The translations under genes and the position numbers were made by a program. The notes beneath the pieces are model-generated. The model was not told where the DNA came from. It did no database searches and saw only the letters and a program-made list of their open reading frames with translations. Below are positions 1 to 8,271 of a stretch of 14,061 nucleotides of DNA, one piece after another; positions within the stretch are counted from its first letter, which is position 1; each line of letters opens with the position of its first letter. The stretch spans positions 352,831 to 366,891 of the forward strand of contig BEXV01000114.1 of NCBI GenBank assembly GCA_003118195.1, in the 5' to 3' direction. This stretch comes from Hemicentrotus pulcherrimus (lineage: Eukaryota; Echinodermata; Echinoidea; Camarodonta; Strongylocentrotidae).

Positions 1-3
1 CCC

Positions 4-19
4 AAAAAAAAAAAAAAAA
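4..19. repeat. A16 homopolymer at window start
   Basis: Sixteen consecutive A bases follow CCC at the extreme left edge. It could be a retroposon tail or a simple homopolymer. The flank is cut off by the window edge, so its origin cannot be decided. Confidence 0.9.
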
Positions 20-36
20 GTGTCCTCAGGCCAAGA

Positions 37-74
37 GGGATGTGTCCATAGAGCTATCTCTATGGATGTGTCCC
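37..74. repeat. Inverted repeat with internal direct repeat
   Basis: CCATAGAG (46-53) and CTCTATGG (58-65) are perfect 8-bp arms around a CTAT loop. Outside a symmetric 5+5 nt internal loop, GGGA (37-40) can pair with TCCC (71-74). The 10-mer GGATGTGTCC also occurs twice in direct orientation, at 38-47 and 64-73. The DNA could form a hairpin; no RNA family was recognised. Confidence 0.6.
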
Positions 75-116
75 ATCTCCAATCGGATGACATAGTCGAA
101 TTCATACAATAAAGGC

Positions 117-143
117 CCGTGGTATGACGCGGCTAAACCACGG
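117..143. repeat. Short inverted repeat (7-bp arms)
   Basis: CCGTGGT (117-123) and ACCACGG (137-143) are perfect complementary arms around a 13-nt GC-rich loop. It follows the hairpin at 37-74, so both may belong to one small structured element. That link is inference. Confidence 0.5.
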
Positions 144-178
144 TGTTTTTTCTTCATTTTTTGAAATAATTGTTACGA

Positions 179-186
179 TGACGTCA
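179..186. promoter_or_regulatory. CRE consensus TGACGTCA
   Basis: This is a perfect 8-bp match to the palindromic CREB/ATF site. A second perfect copy lies at 9315-9322, and a 7-of-8 version (GACGTCA) at 831-837. An 8-mer match is weak evidence alone, and no adjacent gene is visible. Confidence 0.25.
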
Positions 187-910
187 AGTGTTTTATACGC
201 TTCATGTTTCTGTATCTGAGCTCAGTGAGTACGCGTCAGTCCCTTCTTGCTTTTCTGCGACGGTTTGCCTAGACCGCCACAATAAAAAAAAAAAACCCGT
301 CGCGATGGGGTATGAAATGGAACCCTATATTAGGAGAAATCCTGGTAGAGAAGGGAGCCGGGAGAGATGTTAGACAAGAGAAAGAAGTGTGGTGAGAGAG
401 TGCATGGGTAGCGGCGAATTTTAGTAGGGAATTAACAACACATCCGACGGATCAAAAAAGGCTGAGGTCTACAAGATGAGAGCGAAAGCGCTGCCATGGT
501 TACGGAATGAAGGTGGAAAATCGAGAAGAGATGGAAAGGATCGAACAGGTTACAGGCAGAAAATGGAAGGAGATAAATAATGCAGGATGTGCTAATGAAA
601 CAAGGTGCATGGATTAATTAAAATAAGATTTCATTTTTTGACATAAAATTATCATTTCAAAAATAAAGGATAGAAAAAGAGAAATGAGTCGTGATCTTCT
701 GCAAGCCATTCATGAAATTTTGTGAGAAGTGCCAAACATGCATTAACGAATCACGGTGAAAAAAAATACGGGGCAAAGAAAGAAAGCAGGAACAGAAACG
801 ATATCATTAACTGCAATAGACATTTCCGAAGACGTCATAATGATGCAATTGCTCTGAACTTGAATAAAGATGTACCCACGGCCCTGGGAGTTTGGGATAC
901 TGCATTATGA
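187..910. other. Unrecognised AT-rich sequence, no gene seen
   Basis: Only short open frames occur here (about 60 codons, some without ATG), with low-complexity Lys/Arg-rich translations. 300-600 is purine-rich. No splice-site pair, RNA gene or recognisable repeat was found. Confidence 0.6.
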
Positions 911-913
911 TAG

Positions 914-928
914 GTCACCCCTAGCAAC
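914..928 (+). promoter_or_regulatory. RFX-type X-box, imperfect palindrome
   Basis: GTCACC, a 3-nt spacer and AGCAAC fit the X-box consensus GTNRCC-N(0-3)-RGYAAC at every defined position. RFX factors bind such sites, often in promoters of ciliary genes. A CAGCTG E-box (943-948) and a TATAAAG (965-971) follow within 45 bp. By my rough count about 0.2 matches are expected by chance in a window this size, so this is suggestive only. Confidence 0.25.
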
Positions 929-964
929 GGAGGGATGCTCAGCAGCTGGGGGTAATGGGAGGGC

Positions 965-971
965 TATAAAG
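965..971 (+). promoter_or_regulatory. TATA-box-like TATAAAG
   Basis: TATAAAG sits in a locally GC-richer stretch (about 910-985) downstream of the X-box-like motif and E-box. A start site would be expected near 995. Only a 12-codon ATG frame follows (982-1020), then a good acceptor-like sequence ending at 1056. No gene can be attached to it. Confidence 0.2.
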
Positions 972-1089
972 GGTGCCGGAAATGAATTTTAATTTGAAAA
1001 GACGCCACGACAAGTGTTAGATAAATATGAGAACGTGCTTTCTCTCTGCTTTTCAGACAATATATTGTTACGAACCTCAATTACCTCAT

Positions 1090-1109
1090 ATAATTATGTA
1101 CATAATTAT
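1090..1109. repeat. 20-bp perfect palindrome with two TAATTA sites
   Basis: ATAATTATGT (1090-1099) is followed directly by its exact reverse complement ACATAATTAT (1100-1109). Each half contains TAATTA, the core recognised by many homeodomain proteins, giving two sites in symmetrical arrangement. It may be a regulatory site or a chance AT-rich palindrome. Confidence 0.5.
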
Positions 1110-1158
1110 TCACGCATGTAAATTATGCGCATGGGCAGAATGCTCGCTTGTAAATGGG

Positions 1159-1193
1159 TAGTTTCGATTAGTGTCCCTTACTAGTTTCGATTA
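1159..1193 (+). repeat. Short direct repeat, 12-mer x2
   Basis: TAGTTTCGATTA occurs exactly at 1159-1170 and again at 1182-1193, a 23-bp period. The intervening bases are not conserved. It is a small local duplication of unknown meaning. Confidence 0.5.
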
Positions 1194-2034
1194 ATATCTA
1201 CGACCGTCATTGTAACAGGTATTGTATTACTTATCTGGTAATGATACGGTTCCTACTGTTGTGTTGTGAAGTGCATGGAAATATGATTGTGTCATAAAAT
1301 GTTACCTTGTTGTGACTAAATCTTGGAATGAGGAGACGACCCCTGTGAAAATATCGATCCTCAAAAAAGAAAACGTATCTTAAAGGTATTACAAAGTTTT
1401 CATATGGGGTCATGAATTTGGTTCAAATGAACATATTGGAAGCATATGCGATCCTACAATATGCAGTGATCGTTGTCGCGGTTGAAATCGAGTCTGAAGT
1501 TATGAAATTATTAATAACAAACTCGTTATGTTGTATAGCGCCCTCTCAAGGTCAAGATATTAATTAAGCTATAGAACAATGTTTCTTGACTATTTTTTAC
1601 CGATAAGCTATTTCCGTTTGGTAGGTATATATCACAACTACATATTCTGAAATTTTCAGGGTCGCAGCTACCATTGTACGGCCGTATGCGCTATTTGAAA
1701 TTTATCAAAATTTATCGGGAGTACCGATAAATTTTTATTTTCATTTTTTCTCGAAAACAGAAGTGTTTTAAGGGCTAATTTTTTTAGTGCTTATTATACA
1801 TACACAGGGGCATCCAAATATATTAAAATTGTAAAGAATCATTATCCACCAAATTTTCAAAATTTCCCAAAACTTTGTATTACCTTTAACCGTTCAAAAA
1901 CAACTTAAACACTGCGATTTTTACCAAAACCGCAATGCTTTATATAAATGGATCGAACATGTAGATTCACAACAAATACATAGTGCAAGTAGGAATTAAA
2001 CGTCATTATTGAAGCGCAATATGGTCACACAGGT
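1194..2034. other. Unrecognised AT-rich sequence with one hairpin
   Basis: No ORF above 60 codons and no convincing exon. The motif (C)CGATAA or its complement recurs near 1600 and 1716-1730. The only strong structure is the inverted repeat at 1707-1735. Confidence 0.6.
1707..1735. repeat. Perfect inverted repeat, 12-bp arms, 5-nt loop
   Basis: AAAATTTATCGG (1707-1718) and CCGATAAATTTT (1724-1735) are exact reverse complements around GAGTA. A partial direct copy of the left arm (AAATTTATC, 1698-1706) precedes it. It could be a cruciform or RNA hairpin. There is no T-run-dependent terminator logic in a eukaryotic context, so I call it only a structural repeat. Confidence 0.65.
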
Positions 2035-2196
2035 TGTGCACCACAATACTATGCATGTGGATTGATTATTATTCGTACAGCTTGTCCGAATCGTGTTACA
2101 TTGAGCCCAGATTATGTGCATCATAATATTGCTTGCACATTGATTATTGGTAATGCTTGTCCAAATCCTGTTCCATTAATTAAGACCAGATTATGT
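2035..2196 (+). repeat. Two-copy tandem duplication, about 80-bp unit
   Basis: Unit 1 starts at TGTGCA (2035) and unit 2 at TGTGCA (2115). Shared blocks in the same order include TTGATTATT, GCTTGTCC, the AAATC/GAATC region, TGTTNCATT and CCAGATTATGT, with small indels. No third unit is evident on either side. Divergence between the units shows the duplication is old. The 67-codon frame across it has no ATG-based gene support. Confidence 0.7.
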
Positions 2197-2256
2197 AAAC
2201 TGTTACGCAATCTCCCTTTCCGTAGTTTGGATGACTGTGTGCCCAATGTAGCAAAG

Positions 2257-2270
2257 CTCCTTTAAAGGAG
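2257..2270. repeat. 14-bp perfect palindrome at element edge
   Basis: CTCCTTTAAAGGAG is a perfect palindrome whose right half overlaps the left end of the fold-back element at 2262-2705. It may be part of the terminus or an insertion-site feature. Confidence 0.5.
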
Positions 2271-2705
2271 AAGTCAACCCTGGCCTGATAATAAGCTGGT
2301 ATTAATAAAAGCAGACAGATGATAGAAACAAATTATTGAACGTTTGAGAAATATCTTGTTATTGGCTGCACTGTGACTGTGACAATTTGCAAATTTCACA
2401 AACTTTCATTGTTCTTAGTTATTGATCATGGAATAGATTTGTATCATACAGCGGTTGTAGAATGGCATTTTTGTAATAATTATATTTGGGATGAATTTAG
2501 TGTAAATGTTTGTACAGTACAGATGAGAGGGGACCAAGCAAGATACGTCACAGATTAGCCAATTTGTGTTAATTGAGGGCACCTTTAAAAAAATCCAAAC
2601 TTTCTTATTTTCAATCGGGTTTTTGCTCAAAGTTTCACTGACCTATTCCTCTCATGTTCCGCTTTTTATTAAAACCAACATAATATCAGGGTAGATATTC
2701 CATTT
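2262..2705. mobile_element. Fold-back / MITE-like element, copy 1
   Basis: The first ~95 bp align with the reverse complement of the last ~95 bp. Both arms read inward as AAAGG/AAATGG, an ACCCTG/CCCTGG block, a TTAATAAAA block, then GAANNTTTGAG. The arms are diverged, so this is an old copy. The ~250-bp centre has no credible coding capacity, as expected for a non-autonomous element. Its right half shares GCCAATTTGTG and CTTTCTNATT, in the same order and orientation, with the element at 7758-8067. No clear target-site duplication was seen. The superfamily is unknown; resemblance to repeats common in echinoderm genomes is from memory. Confidence 0.6.
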
Positions 2706-3256
2706 GAGATTTCAGTGTCTCTGATGACTATCAAATTAATGGCCCTAATACATCATAACAAAAAAAAAGAAAAAAAAAGAATGTATTGCTATATCTTAGC
2801 GTTCACAATTCCATTATACAATTCAATAATACACATAACATAGAGGGCCTACATGACTGTATTTAATAACATAATATTGGCTTAGACTTCATGAATCGTG
2901 ATAATTGTTCGTCCTTTAACATGGAAGGAATCGAAGAATAGTATGCCTTACTACATGTTTTTACCTTCTTTCTTTGAATGTTAGTCGATTGGCATGCAAT
3001 GATGTTCTTTTAAAAGTTCGTGTTTTTTGTCCTTCTTTTTATTGGCGACTAGGTTGTAGGTGTACATCTGCTGCGGAGCCTTATATACAGGCTATATCGT
3101 TACGTGGCTTGGTTTATCATTTTTAATAGTTGATGCGCTCTGTTTCAGCCTATTATCAGAAAGAGGGCATCTGGCCAAAAGTACGTTGGCATTCGGGATG
3201 TAAAATTGGCTTAATTTTCAGAACGAACTTTCGAGGTTTTGCTCACTGCTCTGTGC
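2706..3256. other. Unrecognised AT-rich sequence
   Basis: This stretch contains an A-rich run (2760-2780, two A8-9 blocks each followed by G) and a weak acceptor-like CTGTTTCAG near 3149. There is no supported gene, RNA or long repeat. Confidence 0.55.
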
Positions 3257-3450
3257 GATGGCGGATCCAGGGCAGGGTATGGGGNATTTTTTTGACCCCG
3301 TAGCATTCTTGGAAAAAAATATCAACAAAGGCTCTTCATTTTCAAAATATTGGAAGAAAAACTATGGGTTGATTTTTCTTGACCAAAAACAATTAGTTGA
3401 ACGAAATACTTTCGCGAGTCCTTGTGCCTCTCGTTATCCTTGATTTAACA
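3257..3450 (+). repeat. Probable degraded dispersed repeat starting GATGGCGGATCCAGG
   Basis: The opening TGGCGGATCCAGG followed by a G-rich then T-rich stretch resembles a terminus I recall as common in invertebrate dispersed repeats. An unresolved base (N, 3285) falls in the G run. The 61-codon frame here has no recognisable domain. The right boundary is a guess. Confidence 0.3.
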
Positions 3451-4125
3451 CGAGTAGCTTAAACCAAATAAAGAGTGTTTGACTTTAAATTCTGCAGCTA
3501 CATATTGTATTTAGAACTCAGTCCAATGGGAATTTCCCAAATTTCGAGAACTACAACAAATCATCGATTTGGTATGTTCGCGCCTGCTTATGGCAGGGTA
3601 TGGTCCTCGGAGCTCTCAAATGTGTTATTTTCCTTCTTCTTCTTCATTTCTGTTTTAATCAAAACCCCCGGCATCAGAGAACATGATCGTCATATTTGCA
3701 CAGCTTGTGAAGAAACTTTGAACACTCAATCCCTGTCTCAATAATGCACAGGGTCCCGAAGTAAATGTAAATACCTTCACTTGCCCTCAGTATACACCAA
3801 TGATATGAATTTTGTTCGACTTGTTTTATGCAATAATGATTGAAGAGATTCCCCTGATATTTCATTACTGTTTGTAGGCCCATACCAAGAGTTAATCGCT
3901 AGCGCAATTAAAAACAAAATTTGAATCCGATATTCCTTTATTCACTCTACATTATTGGTCATAGGAAAGCAGTTTTTATCAAAGTGTTTTCACCTTTTTC
4001 ATTGACTTTTTTGACATATTATTTATTCATATCTTCATCAATCGAATTAATTTTTAAACATTTGATCTCTTCCGATCTTCATAGTTTCCTGGAAGAGAAT
4101 CGGTACATGTGAGCAGCTAATCCCA
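3451..4125. other. Unrecognised sequence, no gene seen
   Basis: Short open frames exist on both strands (up to 89 codons, without an ATG start), but their translations match nothing known to me. They overlap one another, as random AT-rich sequence does. No repeat family is evident. Confidence 0.55.
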
Positions 4126-4139
4126 GTTTCCATGGGAAC
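4126..4139. promoter_or_regulatory. Perfect palindromic RFX site (X-box)
   Basis: GTTTCCATGGGAAC fits GTTNCCATGGNAAC, the classical palindromic RFX / EF-C / MDBP site, at all 12 defined positions. The chance expectation for 12 fixed bases in 14 kb is below 0.001 with uniform base composition. RFX dimers bind such sites in enhancers and promoters. No adjacent gene can be defined, so function is inferred from the motif alone. Confidence 0.4.
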
Positions 4140-4298
4140 AAAATTGATATGCAATGAGCCTAATGATTTAGACTCATCATGACGCTCAGAACACACGTGC
4201 GAATTGTGTAAAGCCAAACGATTTATATATTTTAAATTTTAATCCTACGAAATAGTACGAAGTAAAATCAAATATAGCACTTTGCAGTTAAGCATCAC

Positions 4299-4317
4299 CA
4301 CATACATATAGTATGTG
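4299..4317. repeat. Short inverted repeat CACATAC/GTATGTG
   Basis: Perfect 7-bp arms (4299-4305 and 4311-4317) flank an ATATA loop. It is a small AT-rich palindrome that could easily be chance. Confidence 0.35.
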
Positions 4318-4940
4318 TAGGATGTGACGTATAAAGGATAGCTCCATTATAATGCAAGCCAATTGAAAATAGAACGAATAAGGCTCTTATGTATAGCTTA
4401 AGTAACCTTGCATCCACTCATGGACTAGGCTGAAGTTTGTTTCATTTTCCATTTCATTATGTTGCAAACGGATGCAATTATTTGACAGCGGCGAATTACA
4501 TCTATACTTTCACAGCACGAAATATTGTTTGCCCTTATTTAGTAGTTGGCACTTATGTATTTGCTGTAACTTTGCCAAGTTTCCTCACGCCCCAATTGAT
4601 AAAGATCTTTAACATAATTTCAATTTCCAAAGTGCCATTCAATGGTTTGAGAAATCGAAACAGATATTGACTTCTCCGATTGGATATGTCTCATGATATG
4701 GAATTGAAAGACTAGTAATTTTTGCTTTTTTGCTCAGTGTTTCTTTTCTATTGATATACTGCTCAATAACGTACTTTCATTAATTTTGATCTAAATATTG
4801 TTATTTTTTTTTTAAATAATGAAGAAAAAAGTAATGGAATCATAAATACATGCGTTATTGTGAATAGTACTAATATTTTGACTTATATATAGTCATTTTT
4901 GATCAGTTATCTTTTAATCGGTGAAATTTTTTTTCTTCAG
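4318..4940. other. AT-rich sequence ending in a splice-acceptor-like tract
   Basis: No gene or repeat is recognised. The right end, 4926-4940, is a T-rich tract followed by TTCTTCAG, a strong 3' splice-site-like sequence. If the exon at 4941 is real, this stretch is the end of an intron. Confidence 0.4.
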
Positions 4941-5004
4941 ATCTGTCGTGTGATTGCTGGAAAATTTGCGAATTTCTATCCGCAACGTCACCAGACCATA
5001 TTTG
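4941..5004 (+). other. Candidate 64-bp internal exon
   Basis: An oligo-T/pyrimidine tract ends in TTCTTCAG at 4940. After 64 bp, GGTAAGA at 5004 provides a near-consensus 5' splice site. The stretch is open in two of three frames (21 full codons each). The frame from 4941 begins ICRVIAGKF; the frame from 4943 begins LSCDCWKICEF. Neither recalls a known family to me. At 64 bp it is not a multiple of three, so it would change phase between neighbours. It could also be an untranslated or lncRNA exon, or a chance pairing of splice-like sites. Confidence 0.2.
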
Positions 5005-6982
5005 GTAAGACCCGTCACTCCGCCCCCACCCATACGTAGCGAGTAGCAACGCCCCAGTGGTACTACTACTAGAGATTAGAACACTTGCTTTCAGAACTTT
5101 CCCTGTTTCAAATTATGTAGGCGGTATGAGGGCAAAGGTCAGAGATCCAAGTGCTAAATCTATTTATAACTTATGCCCGAGAGTGTCTCGTTTCTAGGAG
5201 TGATTGCACCAAAGCGCGTCAAAACAACCATTCTAAATCTGTCTGATCCGATTCAAAGACCCGGATGTGATGCCATCACAAATCTGTTAGGAGAGTGCAT
5301 ACGTTTAGTTACTAATATGTCAAAAAATATTAAGATACTGGATTGACAGAGAAGGATAAAACCAAATTAGAAAGTATCTAGTCGACAAACACGAATTCAG
5401 GAAATCTATCGCATCTGAAATTTGAAATATGGGACGAGAAGTTCAACGTGCGTGGGGGTGATTAAAAGATAGATATCCATTTCAAGTTCACGTCCTGAGC
5501 GAGAGGAGAAAAAAAGTTCGTTTGAAACCTTGTGTATACAAACAAGCTTTGATTGCGGTAGACCTCTGTCAAGCTGTCTGTTTGAATAATTACCGCATTA
5601 TTACGAGCCATGACCAACACAAATGTAAATAAACTTTTAATATGGGGAAACTAGAGCTTACACTCATGCCAACGACAACAATACCCTTTAAAGTTATTTA
5701 ACAAAAGGATGGATGGAAGACTGTATTCACAATGTTCTTCGCCATCAATATACATTAGATTTAAAGTACCCTTTACCCGGCACTTCCTGCACTCTGCAGT
5801 ACTTAATAGAAGCCATTATTGTAGGCATTGACATGATTACTGTGTAATATGACGGTCGCCCATTTCAAAACATTCTGAAGGAAAGATACACCCTTTCCCA
5901 GGAAATGTTTAAAATTGTATCCAAGGATATTATTTACAACACATCCGTGTAAAAAAAAAACCCTAACTCTTTTCTACCTGCATAATTGAAGAGCTCACGA
6001 TTTCGAAATTCCGATTAATGGACAGCTAGCCTTTTTACTTTCTATATTTAGAGCTTGTTCGTGGGTTACCCATGATAATACGAAACACTTTCCTGTACAC
6101 TGACATAAGTAGCATCAGGCATTGACATAAAATGACTTTCATGTAACTTTCACTGTATATACATTACTATTCGTCGACAAAAACAATGAAAGATCTAGAT
6201 CAAAGTTCAATATCATTCTTGCTAATCGCCATCCGTAATCTCCTTGCTAGAAAAACTAAAAGGATAGTCGATAAATCGGATGATTATGATCAATATTGAT
6301 GTGGCAATGTGCACTCCAACTTCAATTACAAAATTGGAAAACGCGGGAAATGTGTGTGTGGCTGTGCTACTGATAATGGCGGAAAGGGAAGCCAACAATT
6401 TGTGACCTACTGACAGTGATGTTTCTTGGGCAGTGGGTTAATTATGCCAAGGGCAAGGCCAACTTAACCTGTCTAGTATAACGGCTTGTCCAGAATTATG
6501 ATCCAGGGTTTGTGTCTTTGTGATGGTTTGTCTGGACTCGCGTTGAACAAGTTAGTGTTTTGTCTCACACATCGTCTGCTCAAAATCTAGGCCTTAATAT
6601 TATTTATTACCATATTTCTTGTACTTGAAACAGAGTTGAGGTATTAACATGGAACTATCATTCCTTAATTTTGTATGGTTGATTTCTAAACAGGAAAATC
6701 AGGAATTAAAATTAACATTTTATGAACATAAAAATAAGACACAAACGATGACAGGACAGCGACCAATCAGTTTCGGCGTTGGATTAACACATCATTGTTA
6801 CAGGCAAAGTCACAACAAAATTCAACATAATTCACTATGCAAATGATTTTTTCAACATAGGATTTTCTTCTTTTAAAAATTTGTGATCAGATTTCTTTTT
6901 AGATACTGCAAGAGTGCAAGTCATCATCAGCTATCGACTTTTTACATACTATTTTTCTCACATTTCTGATTTCAACTCTTCC
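5005..6982. other. Long stretch without supported features
   Basis: There is no ORF above about 65 codons, no splice-bounded open segment and no recognisable repeat family in these ~2 kb. Small items are an A10 run near 5951, a GTGTGTGTG run near 6351 and an octamer ATGCAAAT at 6837-6844. It is most likely intron or intergenic DNA. Confidence 0.55.
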
Positions 6983-6983
6983 G

Positions 6984-7017
<34 letters not shown>

Positions 7018-7133
7018 ACTTACACCCCCCTCTCTCTCTCTCTCTCTATCCCCATCTCCCTCTCTCTGCCTCTTTCTCCCTCTCTGTATATATTTATCTC
7101 TTTGTCTGTCTGATCTTGCCTCTTCTCCTAATG
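6983..7133 (+). repeat. Compound (CT)n microsatellite / pyrimidine tract
   Basis: About 150 bp of nearly pure pyrimidine on the plus strand. A perfect (TC)n runs at about 6984-7008, a second at 7031-7047, then interrupted CTCC/CTTT motifs. The 92-codon frame across it is only Ser-Leu repeats from the dinucleotide and is not a gene. Mirror symmetry could allow triplex (H-DNA) formation. Confidence 0.95.
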
Positions 7134-7757
7134 ATTTTTATATTTCCTGCTTTTCTCATATTTTTCCTTCATATTACGTATCAGCACCATAAAGTGGACA
7201 ATGATAGATTTAAGCCTCTATGGTTGTGTTCATTGTAGAGTTTGGAGATCCGTGGAGAGAAAACACTGGCAAGATTTCAATCAATTTTATTTTGTACAGC
7301 GATAGTCGATGAGTGAAAGCCAAGTTAAAGATGAAGTTGAGTTCTGGTCATGCGATTGCATTGTGAAAGAAACGGTGTGGAATCGACCAGAAAAGGTTGA
7401 TCATCTAGCATAATTTGTGTGTATTGCAAGGTTCTGGAATCATCGAAATGATAAGAAATTCGTCTAGTCTTGGTAAAGTTACACTGTACACAGAAAGATG
7501 TATATGGGAGGGACTACACGAACACGTGGCGTAAAAAACCTACCCCCGAGTTTTACGATGTACAATATGAAGGCATTTGAAGAGCCATGCTTTTCAGGGA
7601 ACATGTCTTATCTGATGTTCTTCCACACTTGAATAATAAGAATGATAACGCTCACAAAATATTTTTCACCTCTTCCCAGAAGTCAACCTTCTCTTTAAAC
7701 TAAATATATGAAATCACACTTTAAATTCATTTATTCATTGTAATGTTTAAAATAATC
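7134..7757. other. Unrecognised sequence
   Basis: It contains a widely spaced inverted repeat, TTCTGGTC (7342-7349) and GACCAGAA (7385-7392), and a CACGTG E-box near 7523. No gene or known repeat is visible. Confidence 0.5.
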
Positions 7758-8067
7758 AAATGGGAATCAAACCGTGATAGCAAATTACTCTAGAAGAAAG
7801 CAAAAAATCAGAGAAGCATGCAAGTGAAAAATTAAATGAAATCGGACAAAAGGGAAAGTTATCTGTCAATTCGTCATATTCCACCGAGAAAATTGCCAAT
7901 TTGTGATTCGCAAAACTGTTGTGGTGATCTCATATTTCAAACATTCATTACTTTCTCATTATTGGTCAAATTCATTTCAAACTTTCGCCATTCTATTTTT
8001 CGGATGTTTCTGGTTTCATTCAAATCATGAACTTTATTACAGGGGGGGGGGGGGGGGTTGTCCATTT
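7758..8067. mobile_element. Fold-back / MITE-like element, copy 2
   Basis: It begins AAATGG at 7758 and ends CCATTT at 8067. The ~100-bp arms are imperfect inverted repeats; reading inward, both carry GATTTGA/AATGAA-type blocks and an AANGGGAAAGTTAT / AATGAGAAAGTAAT block. The centre carries GCCAATTTGTG, shared in the same orientation with copy 1 at 2262-2705. A G16 run (8042-8057) sits near the right end, where copy 1 has a CAGGGT block, and looks like expansion of that short G run. It has no transposase frame, so it is presumably non-autonomous. No confident target-site duplication was seen. Confidence 0.6.
8042..8057 (+). repeat. G16 homopolymer
   Basis: Sixteen consecutive G bases lie within the right arm of the fold-back element. 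The true length may be uncertain, because long G runs are error-prone in sequencing. Confidence 0.9.
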
Positions 8068-8142
8068 AGGAACTGGATAATTTCCGAAATCAGAACTTTC
8101 GAAAATATAATCATTATGAATAGACAAACATCATGTCATTAT

Positions 8143-8271
8143 CAGCCCGAAGTTGGTGAAATAGTCCGCTACTTTCTAATCCGCGGAATTATTGTTTGAA
8201 AATAAGTTCTCATCAGCCCAATGTACGGAAACATATAGCTCGAGCTTCATTATTATTCAGCCCGATGTTGG
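8143..8271 (+). repeat. Three dispersed copies of a CAGCCCGA(T/A)GTTGG-like motif
   Basis: CAGCCCGAAGTTGG (8143), CAGCCCAATGTACGG (8214) and CAGCCCGATGTTGG (8258) occur within 130 bp, each preceded by TCAT or TATT. Spacing is uneven (71 and 44 bp), so this is not a simple tandem array. Confidence 0.4.

Noticed and set aside
1034..1056. Good splice-acceptor-like sequence (pyrimidine tract ending TTTTCAG)
   Set aside because: No open exon with a donor follows; isolated acceptor-like sites are common.
6837..6844. Octamer ATGCAAAT (POU site)
   Set aside because: An 8-mer is expected by chance about 0.4 times in this window; no supporting context.
6914..7192. 92-codon frame on the plus strand
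   Set aside because: The translation is mainly Ser-Leu dipeptide repeats produced by the CT microsatellite, and it has no ATG start.
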